In this document: in pieces, positions 7,999 to 14,781 of the stretch
Position numbering within the stretch: the first letter of the stretch is position 1
Layout: each line of letters starts with the position of its first letter
Notes under the pieces: model-generated
Database searches by the model: none
What the model saw: only the letters and a program-made list of their open reading frames with translations
Told to the model about the DNA's origin: nothing
Made by a program: the position numbers and the translations under genes
Origin: an uncultured Verrucomicrobiae bacterium
GTDB lineage: Bacteria > Verrucomicrobiota > Verrucomicrobiia > Verrucomicrobiales > Akkermansiaceae
Reading direction: 5' to 3'
Length of the DNA stretch: 15,096 nucleotides
Assembly (NCBI GenBank): GCA_937957985.1
Contig: CALGOH010000045.1
Location: 1 to 15,096 of the forward strand

Positions 7999-8009
7999 CC
8001 TCGTCGAGG
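7999..8009. repeat. Short palindrome CCTCGTCGAGG in the gap between receptor and DUF6288-like genes
   Basis: CCTCG and CGAGG are complementary around a single T. They lie within the GC-rich gap 7930-8031, about 25 bp after the receptor stop. The stem is short and lacks a T-run. I regard it as a possible copy of a dispersed genomic repeat or a weak stem at the end of the receptor transcript. Nothing else in this gap is supported. Confidence 0.25.
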
Positions 8010-8031
8010 CTGCGGCGGACAGATGGGGAGC

Positions 8032-10068
8032 TCAGAATTTCCAACCGACCGAGGCGTAGGCGAAGCGCCCGGCGTTCGGGATGCGCTGGCCGACGGCGAG
8101 GTCGCCGCCGGCGACGCGGTTGATCCCGCCGGTGTGTTCGGCGTAGCGCTTGTCGAGGAGGTTCTCGACGCCGAGTTCGATCCCGAGGCCGTTGTCGAAC
8201 TCGTGGCCGCCCCGGAGGTGGAACACGGCGTAGCCCGGCGTGGTCGGTTCGTTCGGGATGCGGGACACCCGGTTCTGGGCGTCGGCCCACTCGCATTCGA
8301 GCGAGGCCCACCAGCCGGCGTGGAGGTAATTGAGCGCGACGTTTCCGCGCAGCGGGGCGATGCGGTAGAGCGGGTTGCCGGTGGAGGCATCGCGTCCGCG
8401 GACCCAGCTCAGGTTGGCCGCGAGTCGCAGGCGTTCGTGAAGATCGGCATCGAACTCCATTTCGACGCCGTAGAGTTCGGCGCGGTCGATGTTTTGAAAC
8501 TGCAGCACCGGCCGGCCCAGCGTGTCGAGCCGGGCGATCGGGCGTCCCTCGATGTAGTCGTCGATGCTCTGGTAGAACGGCGTGACCGACACGCCCCAGC
8601 GCTCCTGTTCGTGGTGCAGGCCGAGCGAGATGACGAGGGCGCTTTCCGGGTCGAGCGAGGGGTTGCCGAGGTAGGTGCGGCCGTCGGCCAGGCCGGCGCT
8701 CGCGTTCGCCGGGGTCCACAGGTAGCGCTCGACCAACGAGGGCGCGCGGTTCTTGAGGCCGAGCGCGATATCGAGCCGGGTGTCGCTGCGAACCCGCCAG
8801 CGCAGCGCCGCCATCGCGTCGACGAGCAGGTCGGAATGGCGCCGCTTGCCGGCGTTGAAGGCGGCCTGGTCCGCCGCGACCATGGGGCCGCCGAAGGCGT
8901 TGCGCACGGCCCCGGCGCGGGTGGTCACGGAGTCGGCCCGCAGTCCCAACAGCCACTCGCGGTCGTCCGGCTCGCCGCCCTCCCATTCCACGTAGGCGCC
9001 GAAGCGCTCGCGACGGTTGGCGCGGAAGGTGTCGCGGCGCTGGCCGGCGGCATTGACCTGTTCGGCCTCGAGTTCCGAGCGGTGCAGGTCGAGGCCGGTC
9101 CGCAGGGTGCCGGCGAGCGCTTCCCACTCCAGCCCGCCGGCCAGGCCGTAGTCGCGGCTGGCGGCCGGCGCCTGCATCCGCATCGCCGCCGGGCGCAGGC
9201 TGAAGTTGTCCATCAGGTGGTCGACCTCGTGAAAGTAGAGGCGCGATTCCAGCACGCCCCAGCCGAGGTCCTCGCGCTGGTGGAGGCCGACGTGCCATGA
9301 ATCGTCGCGGATCATGTCCATCGGCAGCGCCGGGGTGCCGGCATCGCGGGTGCGGGTACGGCGGGCATCGATGGACACGAATCCGCGGGCTGTGCGCACC
9401 GAGCCGATCGGGGTGTGGCGGGTCGTCTCGTAGCCGCTGGCGCTCACCGTGCCGCCGGGAAAGCGCAGGTCGTCGGCGCTTCCCCAACTGCCGCGGTATT
9501 CCGCCCGCATCGAGTCGGTCGCCCCGAACAGGCGGGCGGCTGCCTGCCAGGCATCGTGATCGCCGCGGAAGCCGGTGCGGATTTCGCCGCCGAAGAGCGT
9601 CGCTCCAGCGCTGGCGAAGGTCGGGTCGGGACGCCGCACGATGATGGTGCCGCCGAGCGAGTCGCCGCCGGCGCTGACCGGGGAGAGACCGGCGAACAGC
9701 TCGACCTGGTCGCCGGACGCCGCGTGGGCGTAGTGCAGCGGCGGGTCCATGTGGTTGGGGCAGGCCGGGGTGATGGCGAGGCCGTCGATCCGGACCCGCA
9801 CCCGGTCGCCGGCGAGGCCGCGGAGCTGGGCGATGCCGGTCTGCGAGCCGTTGCGAAGGACGGCGGCACCCGGCAGGCCGCGCAGGAGGTCGCCGCCATG
9901 CGAGCGCATCGGGCCGGCGCCGTCGACCTCGCGGCCGACGGTGGTCCAGCCGGATTCATCGGTGAGGCCCTCGATGACGAGGGGGTCGAGCGTGCCCGTG
10001 CGGGTCTGGGCATGACCTGCCGCCAGCGCGAGCGCACCGACGACGAAAGGGAAACGGAAGAGGTTCAT
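8032..10068 (-). CDS. TonB-dependent copper receptor (OprC/NosA type)
   Basis: From the ATG at 10068-10066 this is a 678-residue outer-membrane receptor. It has a signal peptide (MNLFRFPFVVGALALAAGHA), a TonB-box-like LDPLVIEG (27-34), a plug domain (DLLRGLPGAAVLRNGSQ, LRGLAGDRVRVRIDGL) and a beta-barrel ending in aromatic WKF, as required for outer-membrane assembly. The plug carries CPNHMDPPLHY (103-113) and the barrel carries VDHLMDNFSLRP (282-293). Together these give CxxxM (Cys103, Met107) and HxM (His284, Met286), matching the copper-binding CxxxM-HxM set of OprC. A nearby PALPMDM (246-252) supplies further methionines. The predicted job is copper uptake across the outer membrane, powered by TonB. 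A start at 10116 would add 16 residues ahead of the signal peptide and is less likely. A gene for a CPMC membrane protein lies 172 bp upstream on the same strand, which fits a copper unit. Confidence 0.88.
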   Translation of the reverse strand: MNLFRFPFVVGALALAAGHAQTRTGTLDPLVIEGLTDESGWTTVGREVDGAGPMRSHGGDLLRGLPGAAVLRNGSQTGIAQLRGLAGDRVRVRIDGLAITPACPNHMDPPLHYAHAASGDQVELFAGLSPVSAGGDSLGGTIIVRRPDPTFASAGATLFGGEIRTGFRGDHDAWQAAARLFGATDSMRAEYRGSWGSADDLRFPGGTVSASGYETTRHTPIGSVRTARGFVSIDARRTRTRDAGTPALPMDMIRDDSWHVGLHQREDLGWGVLESRLYFHEVDHLMDNFSLRPAAMRMQAPAASRDYGLAGGLEWEALAGTLRTGLDLHRSELEAEQVNAAGQRRDTFRANRRERFGAYVEWEGGEPDDREWLLGLRADSVTTRAGAVRNAFGGPMVAADQAAFNAGKRRHSDLLVDAMAALRWRVRSDTRLDIALGLKNRAPSLVERYLWTPANASAGLADGRTYLGNPSLDPESALVISLGLHHEQERWGVSVTPFYQSIDDYIEGRPIARLDTLGRPVLQFQNIDRAELYGVEMEFDADLHERLRLAANLSWVRGRDASTGNPLYRIAPLRGNVALNYLHAGWWASLECEWADAQNRVSRIPNEPTTPGYAVFHLRGGHEFDNGLGIELGVENLLDKRYAEHTGGINRVAGGDLAVGQRIPNAGRFAYASVGWKF

Positions 10069-10172
10069 GAGTTGGGAAAGTTCTGTTAGAAAATAGGGAT
10101 GGAGAAACGGACCCATCGGTCCGGTGGCGGGTGCCAGGTGAGGTGTCGGAGGGCCCCGGGATCACACAGGCG

Positions 10173-10190
10173 GGCTGAACCGGGTCAGCC
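10173..10190. other. Hairpin between the CPMC gene and the copper receptor
   Basis: GGCTGA (10173-10178) and TCAGCC (10185-10190) are complementary across a 6-nt loop, in the 172-bp gap between the two copper-related genes. No T-run follows on the minus strand, so it is not a classic terminator. It could act as an attenuating or stabilising stem in the shared transcript, or be chance in a GC-rich gap. Confidence 0.25.
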
Positions 10191-10240
10191 GGACAGCCGA
10201 AGCGGCGCGGCGGGGTGCCGCACGCGGGGAAGGTCGGGGC

Positions 10241-10672
10241 TCAGGCAGCCGCGCGCGGCGGCGGGCTCTCCGGATCCATGGCCGGGTGCTCGGGCCGCAG
10301 GGCGTCGCGCACGTGGGTGCGGGCGAATGCCGCCCCCATCATTCGCGAGGCCGGGGCCTCAAGGCGCTCGGGAGTTCGCATCGACTGGGCCAGGGCCTCG
10401 GCGAGGCGTCGCGCATTCTCGCCCGCGGGCAGTGCCGGTTCATCGGTCTGGCGTTCCATTTCCCGGGCGATGCGGCACATCGGGCACGGACGTTCGCCGC
10501 TGAAGGTGTCGGTGACGCCCTGGACGAGACCGTCCTCCGCCGAGTAGCGGACGAGCATCCCGGCCCAGCCGACGCACTGGACGATGACGACCGGTCCGCC
10601 GAGCAGGTGCAGGCAGCCGAGCGCCACCATGAGGTGACGCCACAGGCTGCCATGCACCCTTCGTTTCGGCAC
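10241..10672 (-). CDS. Small membrane-anchored CPMC protein, probable copper-associated partner
   Basis: The start is uncertain: the frame is open from 10930. I chose GTG at 10672, giving 143 residues with a basic N-terminus (VPKRRVHGSLWRH) followed by one hydrophobic segment (about 15-40, LGCLHLLGGPVVIVQCVGWAGMLV). Behind it comes RYSAEDGLVQGVTDTFSGERPCPMCRIA, with the Cys pair at 63 and 66. The C-terminal 75 residues are charged and Pro/Ala rich. I recall similar small proteins (GGPLALxQxxAWxGML with HPCxLC near TonB copper receptors) in Verrucomicrobia, though I cannot name a domain with confidence. The CxxC plus the neighbouring OprC-type receptor suggests metal handling in the periplasm, by inference. 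ATG at 10630 (129 residues) or 10750 (169 residues) are alternatives; a GGGGGGAA stretch about 12 nt before the GTG is the only ribosome-binding hint. Confidence 0.65.
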   Translation of the reverse strand: MPKRRVHGSLWRHLMVALGCLHLLGGPVVIVQCVGWAGMLVRYSAEDGLVQGVTDTFSGERPCPMCRIAREMERQTDEPALPAGENARRLAEALAQSMRTPERLEAPASRMMGAAFARTHVRDALRPEHPAMDPESPPPRAAA

Positions 10673-10714
10673 GCGCCACCGATGTTCCCCCCGGGCGGTC
10701 CGGTCAAGCGGTCC

Positions 10715-10726
10715 GGCCTCGAGGCC
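10715..10726. promoter_or_regulatory. Perfect 12-bp palindrome in the divergent intergenic region
   Basis: GGCCTCGAGGCC is a perfect palindrome lying 43 bp upstream of the chosen CPMC-gene start and 139 bp upstream of the divergent DUF6922-like gene. Next to it GGTCCGG occurs twice (10697-10703 and 10710-10716). A regulator binding here could govern the copper genes. However, such a palindrome is not improbable at this GC content, so the call is tentative. Confidence 0.22.
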
Positions 10727-10864
10727 GAGCTTTGCAGAGAATCCGCGCATCGGGGGGGTGTCGGTGGAAGACGGGCGGGTGGCAGTCGGCGGTCGCATCG
10801 GCTTTGGCGGACCGATCCCGGCGCGGCAGCTTGAGGTCGGGTGGGCGACGTGGTTCAATCCGGC

Positions 10865-11104
10865 ATGACCTCGCTGTCGCCGCATTTGTTCTGGGACACC
10901 GACGCTTCCGAAGTCGATCCGGACCGGCACGCGGCGTGGCTGGTGAAGCGGGTGCTGGAATACGGCCGTTGGCGCGATTGGCAGGCGCTTCTGGAAACCT
11001 ACGGACGGGAACGCCTGGCGGGGATCGCACTCGGAATCCGATCACTCGATCCCAGGGCCGCCGCCTTCGCGAGGGCCTACTTCGGCACGGCAGAATTTCC
11101 CTGA
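10865..11104 (+). CDS. DUF6922-like protein, probable antitoxin partner of AbiEii-type toxin
   Basis: This is a 79-residue soluble protein, starting MTSLSPHLFWDTDASEVDPDRHAAWLVKRVLEYGRW. The FWD, then D-P-x-R-H, then RVLEYG pattern and the later SLDPRAAAFARAYFG fit what I know of DUF6922 proteins. These are often encoded just before AbiEii/AbiGii nucleotidyltransferase toxins, and that is the arrangement here: only one base separates its TGA from the next ATG. A GTG 8 codons earlier (10841) is an alternative start, but the family similarity begins at the ATG. TTGAGG (10831) and TTCAAT (10854), 17 bp apart, are a possible weak promoter. Since the toxin gene next door is broken, this gene may be an orphan antitoxin. 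Confidence 0.68.
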   Translation: MTSLSPHLFWDTDASEVDPDRHAAWLVKRVLEYGRWRDWQALLETYGRERLAGIALGIRSLDPRAAAFARAYFGTAEFP

Positions 11105-11105
11105 G

Positions 11106-11370
11106 ATGGTCCATTTCGAATCCGTACCGGACGCCGTCGAGAGCTTGCTGAGGGCATTGTCACCCGATCCGGCGCTCGCCGATTTTGCCTTGGGTGGTGG
11201 AACTTCTCTCGCCCTCCGCTTCGGGCACCGGCTTTCGGTGGACCTCGATTTCTTCACCTCGGAAGAGTTCGATCCGGAAGCTCTGCTTCTGGAGGTGATG
11301 TTTCCCAACGAACCGATGGTGCTTGGCCGCACTGCGGGTTCGCTCGCGCTCGACTGCGGCGGGGAGCTTG
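11106..11370 (+). pseudogene. AbiEii-type nucleotidyltransferase toxin, 5' fragment
   Basis: About 88 codons are preserved from the ATG at 11106. GGGTSLALRFGHRLSVDLDFFTSEEFDPEALL (30-61) is the hallmark of AbiEii/AbiGii nucleotidyltransferases, with the GG[G/T] and DxD (Asp46, Asp48) of the catalytic core. SLALDCGG (79-86) continues the match. Family members normally run to 200 residues or more. Here the expected next block (a VKVDFL-type strand) is missing, and the frame enters sequence similar to the 3' end of the GH116 gene (11346-11437, opposite strand). It then stops at 11546, inside the RelE-like toxin gene. The full active domain is therefore lost and the protein is almost certainly not functional. 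The remnant is preceded by its probable antitoxin gene. Confidence 0.75.
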
Positions 11371-11437
11371 CGGCGATCGATGGCGGCTTCGACCGGGCCT
11401 TCGATCCATGGCAGGCGCAGCTCGTGCCGGCCAGGCG
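11346..11437 (-). pseudogene. Degenerate fragment of a GH116 gene 3' end, partial duplicate
   Basis: Read on the minus strand this stretch gives ELRLPWIEGPVEAAIDRRK, nearly identical to ELRLPWIDGPVEAAIDGRK near the C-terminus of the intact GH116-like protein in this window. At the DNA level 11376-11424 matches 12203-12251 at 46 of 49 positions, in the same orientation and offset by exactly 827 bp. Weaker similarity extends to about 11346 and 11437. It is either a leftover of a second GH116-type gene or a duplication of the neighbouring one. It coincides with the point where the AbiEii gene breaks. Confidence 0.72.
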
Positions 11438-11478
11438 AGATGCCCTGCGGCCCCGGGGCAGTCGGGGAATGGCACTCT

Positions 11479-11754
11479 TCAGTCCTTGTAGATGTCCCCG
11501 CGTGGTCCGATGGCGTCGACGTAGAGAACCTCATCGATCTCGATGACGGTGACTTGCAGGATCGCCCGGTAGCTCCCGACCCTGAGGCGCAACCATCCGG
11601 ACATGGCTCCTCGCATCGACTTGATGCCCGGATGGGTCAGCACATCGTCGAGTGCGGCGACTTCGCGCAGGGCGTCGCGAACCTGGGAGGCGCGGTCGCG
11701 CGGCATGCGGCCGAGATATCGGGCGGCGCGCCGGTGGAAGACGATAGCTCGCAT
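11479..11754 (-). CDS. RelE/ParE-family toxin
   Basis: This 91-residue basic protein has the RelE/ParE toxin pattern: MRAIVFHRRAARYLGRMPRD at the start, then helices with regularly spaced Arg and Asp. A beta-sheet core follows (WLRLRVGSYRAILQV, VLYVDAIGPRGDIYKD). The GxYRAIL strand and the terminal IGxRGDIYK are typical of this superfamily, whose members either cleave mRNA on the ribosome (RelE) or poison gyrase (ParE); the sequence alone does not decide. Its ATG lies 12 bp after the stop of the antitoxin gene, the normal antitoxin-first order. The length is usual and the frame intact, so it should be active. Confidence 0.85.
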   Translation of the reverse strand: MRAIVFHRRAARYLGRMPRDRASQVRDALREVAALDDVLTHPGIKSMRGAMSGWLRLRVGSYRAILQVTVIEIDEVLYVDAIGPRGDIYKD

Positions 11755-11766
11755 CCGGGAGTGCCT

Positions 11767-11994
11767 TCAGATGCCGAGGTCCTTTTCGACGTCCTCGAGG
11801 GCGACGAAGTTCCCGGTTCGTCCGGCCTCCCGATCGGCCTTGGCCTCGCGGATCGACTCCTTTTCTTCATCGGTGAGGTCGAGCCCGTAGGTTTCGATGA
11901 AATCGACAAATTCGTCGTAGGGAATGACCACTTCGAGCGGCTTGCCGTCCTGGTCATACCGAACGCTCCTCCGCAAGATGGCTTCCGTGGTCAT
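11767..11994 (-). CDS. Antitoxin of the RelE/ParE module
   Basis: This is a 75-residue acidic protein from ATG 11994-11992: MTTEAILRRSVRYDQDGKPLEVVIPYDEFVDFIETYGLDL, then an acidic helical tail ending FVALEDVEKDLGI. The form is typical of Phd/YefM-like or related antitoxins that pair with RelE-type toxins: a small N-terminal DNA-binding part with IPYDEF, and a C-terminal segment that wraps the toxin. The open frame extends upstream to 12219, but those 75 extra codons give Arg/Ser-rich noise and overlap the GH116 gene, so the inner ATG is preferred. The gene is transcribed just ahead of the toxin and probably represses its own promoter with it. Confidence 0.82.
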   Translation of the reverse strand: MTTEAILRRSVRYDQDGKPLEVVIPYDEFVDFIETYGLDLTDEEKESIREAKADREAGRTGNFVALEDVEKDLGI

Positions 11995-12018
11995 GGGTTC
12001 AGGATAAGCCCTCTCCCC

Positions 12019-12041
12019 GGTTTTGCGAGTCCGGGTTTTGC
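12019..12041. promoter_or_regulatory. Direct repeat ahead of the antitoxin gene, possible operator
   Basis: GGTTTTGC occurs at 12019-12026 and again at 12034-12041, 15 bp apart, 25 to 47 bp upstream of the antitoxin ATG. Toxin-antitoxin operons are usually autoregulated through repeated sites in just this place. No convincing -35/-10 pair is visible, and the evidence is position plus repetition only. Confidence 0.25.
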
Positions 12042-12055
12042 TGTGTCTGTGGCGT

Positions 12056-12075
12056 GTCAGACAAGAGTGTCTGAC
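12056..12075. repeat. Perfect 8-bp hairpin, REP-like element between GH116 and antitoxin genes
   Basis: GTCAGACA (12056-12063) and TGTCTGAC (12068-12075) are exact complements around the loop AGAG. The hairpin lies 25 bp past the stop codon of the GH116 gene. It has no following T-run on the minus strand. I recall very similar GTCAGACA hairpins scattered between genes in Verrucomicrobia genomes, which suggests a REP-type dispersed repeat. It may also help end or stabilise the GH116 transcript. Confidence 0.6.
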
Positions 12076-12100
12076 CTCCCTTGAGAGATCGCTTGCGAAT

Positions 12101-14749
12101 TCAGGCGGGCCGCGAGATCTCCAGCACCGAACCCTTCTCGACGAGCAGGTCGTTCTCGAAACGCAGCCTTCCGTTCTCGGCCGTGGCGGTGATCTTTCTG
12201 CCATCGATGGCGGCTTCAACCGGGCCGTCGATCCATGGCAGGCGCAGTTCGCGCAAGTTCAGGCGGCCGTGGCGCATATTGATCGATGCCGACCAGGCGC
12301 CGTCCTTTTTCTCCTGACGGAAGGTGCCCCAGCCTTCGGCGGCGGTGAAGGGGGCGCGGAAGGATTCGGGATCGAGCTTCGGGGCGAAGCCGAGGATGCC
12401 GGCGGGGCCGTCGTAGGTGAAGCCGGTGACGGCGAGCAGCAGCGACCAGCTCGCGGCGGCCCGGGCGTAATGGTCCGAGCACTCGATCTCGTTGTAGGGA
12501 TTCCGCAGCGACGGTGCGTATCGGTCGTGGATCGCGCGGGCGATCGCGAGACCGCGCAGGGTGAACGAGCGGTCGTCCTTTTCATCATCGATCGCGGCGG
12601 GCGGCGTCGAGGCGTCGACCGCGTCGCCCTCCATCACCATGTGGGCGGCGACGTGCCACTCGAAGCCGGTCATGCACTCGTTGAAGTAGCCGTACTGCCA
12701 GTGCTTCTTGAAGTCGTCGCGCAGTCCGCCCCGCGGCCACGTACACATGACCAGTCCGGCGTCGCCCGGCAGCGCGTAGAAGCGCCCGCGGTCGAGCACC
12801 TTGCGGAACGGGCCGACGTCGGGGACGAAGTTGTGGCGCCACAAGGCGTGCAACGCGCTGCGCACCGGCGCCTCGTCCTGGCTGCGGCCGAGGCCGACCT
12901 GGTGCGCCCACCATTGACCGATGACCTGGTCGATGTAGCACCCCTTGCCAACGCCGATCTTGTCGAGGTGGGCCGGGTCCTCCTCCTGCACGAAGAACTC
13001 GCCGTTGAAGAGCTTGGCGAGACCGCTCCGGCCCTTCTCCCAGGTCCGGCGACAGGTGGCGGCGAATTCCTTGTCGCCCATCATGGTCGCCATTTCCTCG
13101 CCGGCGCGCAGGGCGGCGAGATAGAGCGAGCACAGGCAGTGCACCTTGCCGAACCATTCGGCGTCGAGCGTGTTGTGCTGCTCGCCGTGGAGCAGCCCGT
13201 CGAGGCCGTCGGGGTCGTTGCGGTCGAAGTCGACCAGCCACCCGATCGCCTTTTTCGCCCCCGGCCAGACGCGCTTGAGGAAGCCGTCGTCCGCCGAGCA
13301 CAGGTGCTCGCGCCAGGTGCGCAGGACGATGCCGGTCTGGGCGTCGATGGCGGGGATCTTGTTGGCCTCGGCGCGGAAGTGGATGGCGCCGTCGGGCTGC
13401 TGGGCGATGCCGTAGTCGGTGACCTCGCGCAGGTTGCGCTCGATCTCGGGAAACAAGCGCGCCGGTCCCTGGGCGTAGTGCCAGACGTGGGCGCAGGTCC
13501 CCGGGCAGCAGCCGACGCCCTCCCACGCCCAGAAGCGGCCGTCCTCGAAGATCAGGCAGGTGGCGGACTGGAGCGTGTTGGTGGTGGCGGCGGCGCGGTC
13601 GAGCAGCCACCGGGGGAGCGTGCTGTCGTAGTAGGTGGCGACCCATTCCCGCGTCGCCGCGGAAACCGCGTCGAGGTTGGCGGCGACATGGCGCACGACC
13701 GCGGCGGCGTCGGCGAAGCGCGCGGCGTAGTGCCGCCGGCGGCCGGGCAGCGGGCGCAGGTTGGCGTTAGGGAAATGCCAGCCGAGGATGAAGCGGGTCG
13801 GCTTGCCCGCCGCCGCCTTCACCATCAGGCCGGGATCGCTGCCCCCGGTGGCGTCGCCCGGTCCGGCGAGCGCCATGGTGCCGTGGTCGGGCAGCGAGTC
13901 GAGGCCGTCGCCCGTCGCGCGATGGAGCAGGATGGCGACGTCCTTGCCTTTCTCGAACTTCGAGACGAGTTCGACCGCCTGCTTGTTCCGGCTGCGGAGG
14001 CAGACGGGATTCTCCAGCCGGGCTTCGATGACGGCGTCGGCCAGCTTCGCGCCGGCCTTTGGTTTCACCGTGATCTCGACGACCGTGGCGGGCAGCGACG
14101 ATTTCGTTAGATCGCCGGGGATGAAGGGTGACCAGGCCTCGAGCGTGACCTCGACCGGGAGGTCCGGATCGCGGTAGTCCACGCGGCCGACCGGCCAGGT
14201 GCCGGTGAAACGCACGTCCTTCCATGCCGAGGCATCGAGGGGGATCACGCGCTCGCCGAGGCGGAGCCGGAAGTCCTGGGTGAAGGGATTTGGAAAGCGA
14301 TCGGGCGTCGGCGGCGCGATGTAGTTCGCCCCGTCGCGCTCCCTGACCTTCCTGCCCGCGCCGGCGATGTTCTGCAGGCCCTCCGGCGGGGTGTCGAGGC
14401 GCTGCGGCACGACGCCCTCGTGGGGGTGGTTGAAGATGTCCCAGACGTAGAGCCGGCCGTCGCCCGAGAGATAGACCGTCCCGCAGCCGATGCCACCGAC
14501 GGTCATGCCGATCATCTCCAGGTCGCCCCCGGCCTTGCTGCCGCGGATCGGGGCGTCCTGCTCGTGGTCGCGGATGAAGAGCGATTGCACCCACGCCGGG
14601 TCGAGTTCCTTGCGGGCCGGGATCAGCCGCTGGTAGAGCGCGCCGGTGTCATCCGCCGCGAACAGGCCACGCGGGGCGAACGACGCTCCGAAGGCGGACG
14701 CGGCGCCGAGCTTGAGGAACTCGCGGCGACGGGTGGGCAGGGAGGACAT
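12101..14749 (-). CDS. GH116-like glycoside hydrolase, Tat-exported
   Basis: This is an 882-residue protein. The N-terminus has a Tat signal (RRREFLKLGAASAFG, residues 7-21; cleavage probably near 31). A beta-rich GBA2_N-like domain follows (GMTVGGIGCGTVYLSGDGRLYVWDIFNHPHEG, about 81-112), then a catalytic (alpha/alpha)6 domain from about 370 to 800. FWAWEGVGCCPGTCAHVWHYAQGPARLFPEIER (407-438) and DGLLHGEQHNTLDAEWFGKVHCLCSLYLAALRAG (517-550) are hallmarks of family GH116 (glucosylceramidase GBA2 and bacterial beta-glucosidases or beta-xylosidases). By alignment from memory with GBA2, Glu410 would be the nucleophile and Asp529 the acid/base. Substrate cannot be read from the sequence. A sulfatase gene ends 32 bp upstream on the same strand, suggesting a shared transcript and a sulfated sugar substrate. 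The last 60 codons include the 49-bp stretch duplicated at 11376-11424. Confidence 0.85.
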   Translation of the reverse strand: MSSLPTRRREFLKLGAASAFGASFAPRGLFAADDTGALYQRLIPARKELDPAWVQSLFIRDHEQDAPIRGSKAGGDLEMIGMTVGGIGCGTVYLSGDGRLYVWDIFNHPHEGVVPQRLDTPPEGLQNIAGAGRKVRERDGANYIAPPTPDRFPNPFTQDFRLRLGERVIPLDASAWKDVRFTGTWPVGRVDYRDPDLPVEVTLEAWSPFIPGDLTKSSLPATVVEITVKPKAGAKLADAVIEARLENPVCLRSRNKQAVELVSKFEKGKDVAILLHRATGDGLDSLPDHGTMALAGPGDATGGSDPGLMVKAAAGKPTRFILGWHFPNANLRPLPGRRRHYAARFADAAAVVRHVAANLDAVSAATREWVATYYDSTLPRWLLDRAAATTNTLQSATCLIFEDGRFWAWEGVGCCPGTCAHVWHYAQGPARLFPEIERNLREVTDYGIAQQPDGAIHFRAEANKIPAIDAQTGIVLRTWREHLCSADDGFLKRVWPGAKKAIGWLVDFDRNDPDGLDGLLHGEQHNTLDAEWFGKVHCLCSLYLAALRAGEEMATMMGDKEFAATCRRTWEKGRSGLAKLFNGEFFVQEEDPAHLDKIGVGKGCYIDQVIGQWWAHQVGLGRSQDEAPVRSALHALWRHNFVPDVGPFRKVLDRGRFYALPGDAGLVMCTWPRGGLRDDFKKHWQYGYFNECMTGFEWHVAAHMVMEGDAVDASTPPAAIDDEKDDRSFTLRGLAIARAIHDRYAPSLRNPYNEIECSDHYARAAASWSLLLAVTGFTYDGPAGILGFAPKLDPESFRAPFTAAEGWGTFRQEKKDGAWSASINMRHGRLNLRELRLPWIDGPVEAAIDGRKITATAENGRLRFENDLLVEKGSVLEISRPA
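12203..12251. repeat. Right copy of a 49-bp direct repeat flanking the toxin-antitoxin module
   Basis: This segment, inside the GH116 coding sequence, matches 11376-11424 at 46 of 49 bases in the same orientation (offset 827 bp). The complete RelE-type toxin and antitoxin genes lie between the two copies. Such direct repeats could support loss or gain of the module by recombination. Confidence 0.75.
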
Positions 14750-14781
14750 GGATCAAGAAACGCCATGTCGTGCCGGATCTG

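Noticed and set aside
5725..9300. Very long plus-strand open frame (1191 codons) opposite the DUF6288-like and copper-receptor genes
   Set aside because: It spans two well-supported minus-strand genes and their intergenic gap. Its translation is Val/Gly/Ala/Arg-rich without domains. This is what high-GC codon use leaves open on the opposite strand.
7853..9487. 544-codon minus-strand frame overlapping the copper receptor and the DUF6288-like start
   Set aside because: It is an Arg/Pro-rich out-of-frame translation of the receptor gene and lacks any recognisable motif.
11106..11546. Intact 146-residue AbiEii-type toxin
   Set aside because: After about residue 88 the frame translates reverse-strand GH116-like sequence and then the antisense of the RelE-type toxin gene, so the C-terminal half is not toxin-derived.
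11767..12219. Extended 150-residue version of the antitoxin
   Set aside because: The added N-terminal half is Arg/Ser-rich, overlaps the GH116 coding region and the hairpin at 12056-12075, and does not resemble antitoxins.
12023..14110. Long plus-strand open frame (695 codons) opposite the GH116-like gene
   Set aside because: It is a low-complexity translation with no family features; the minus strand has a Tat signal and GH116 motifs throughout.
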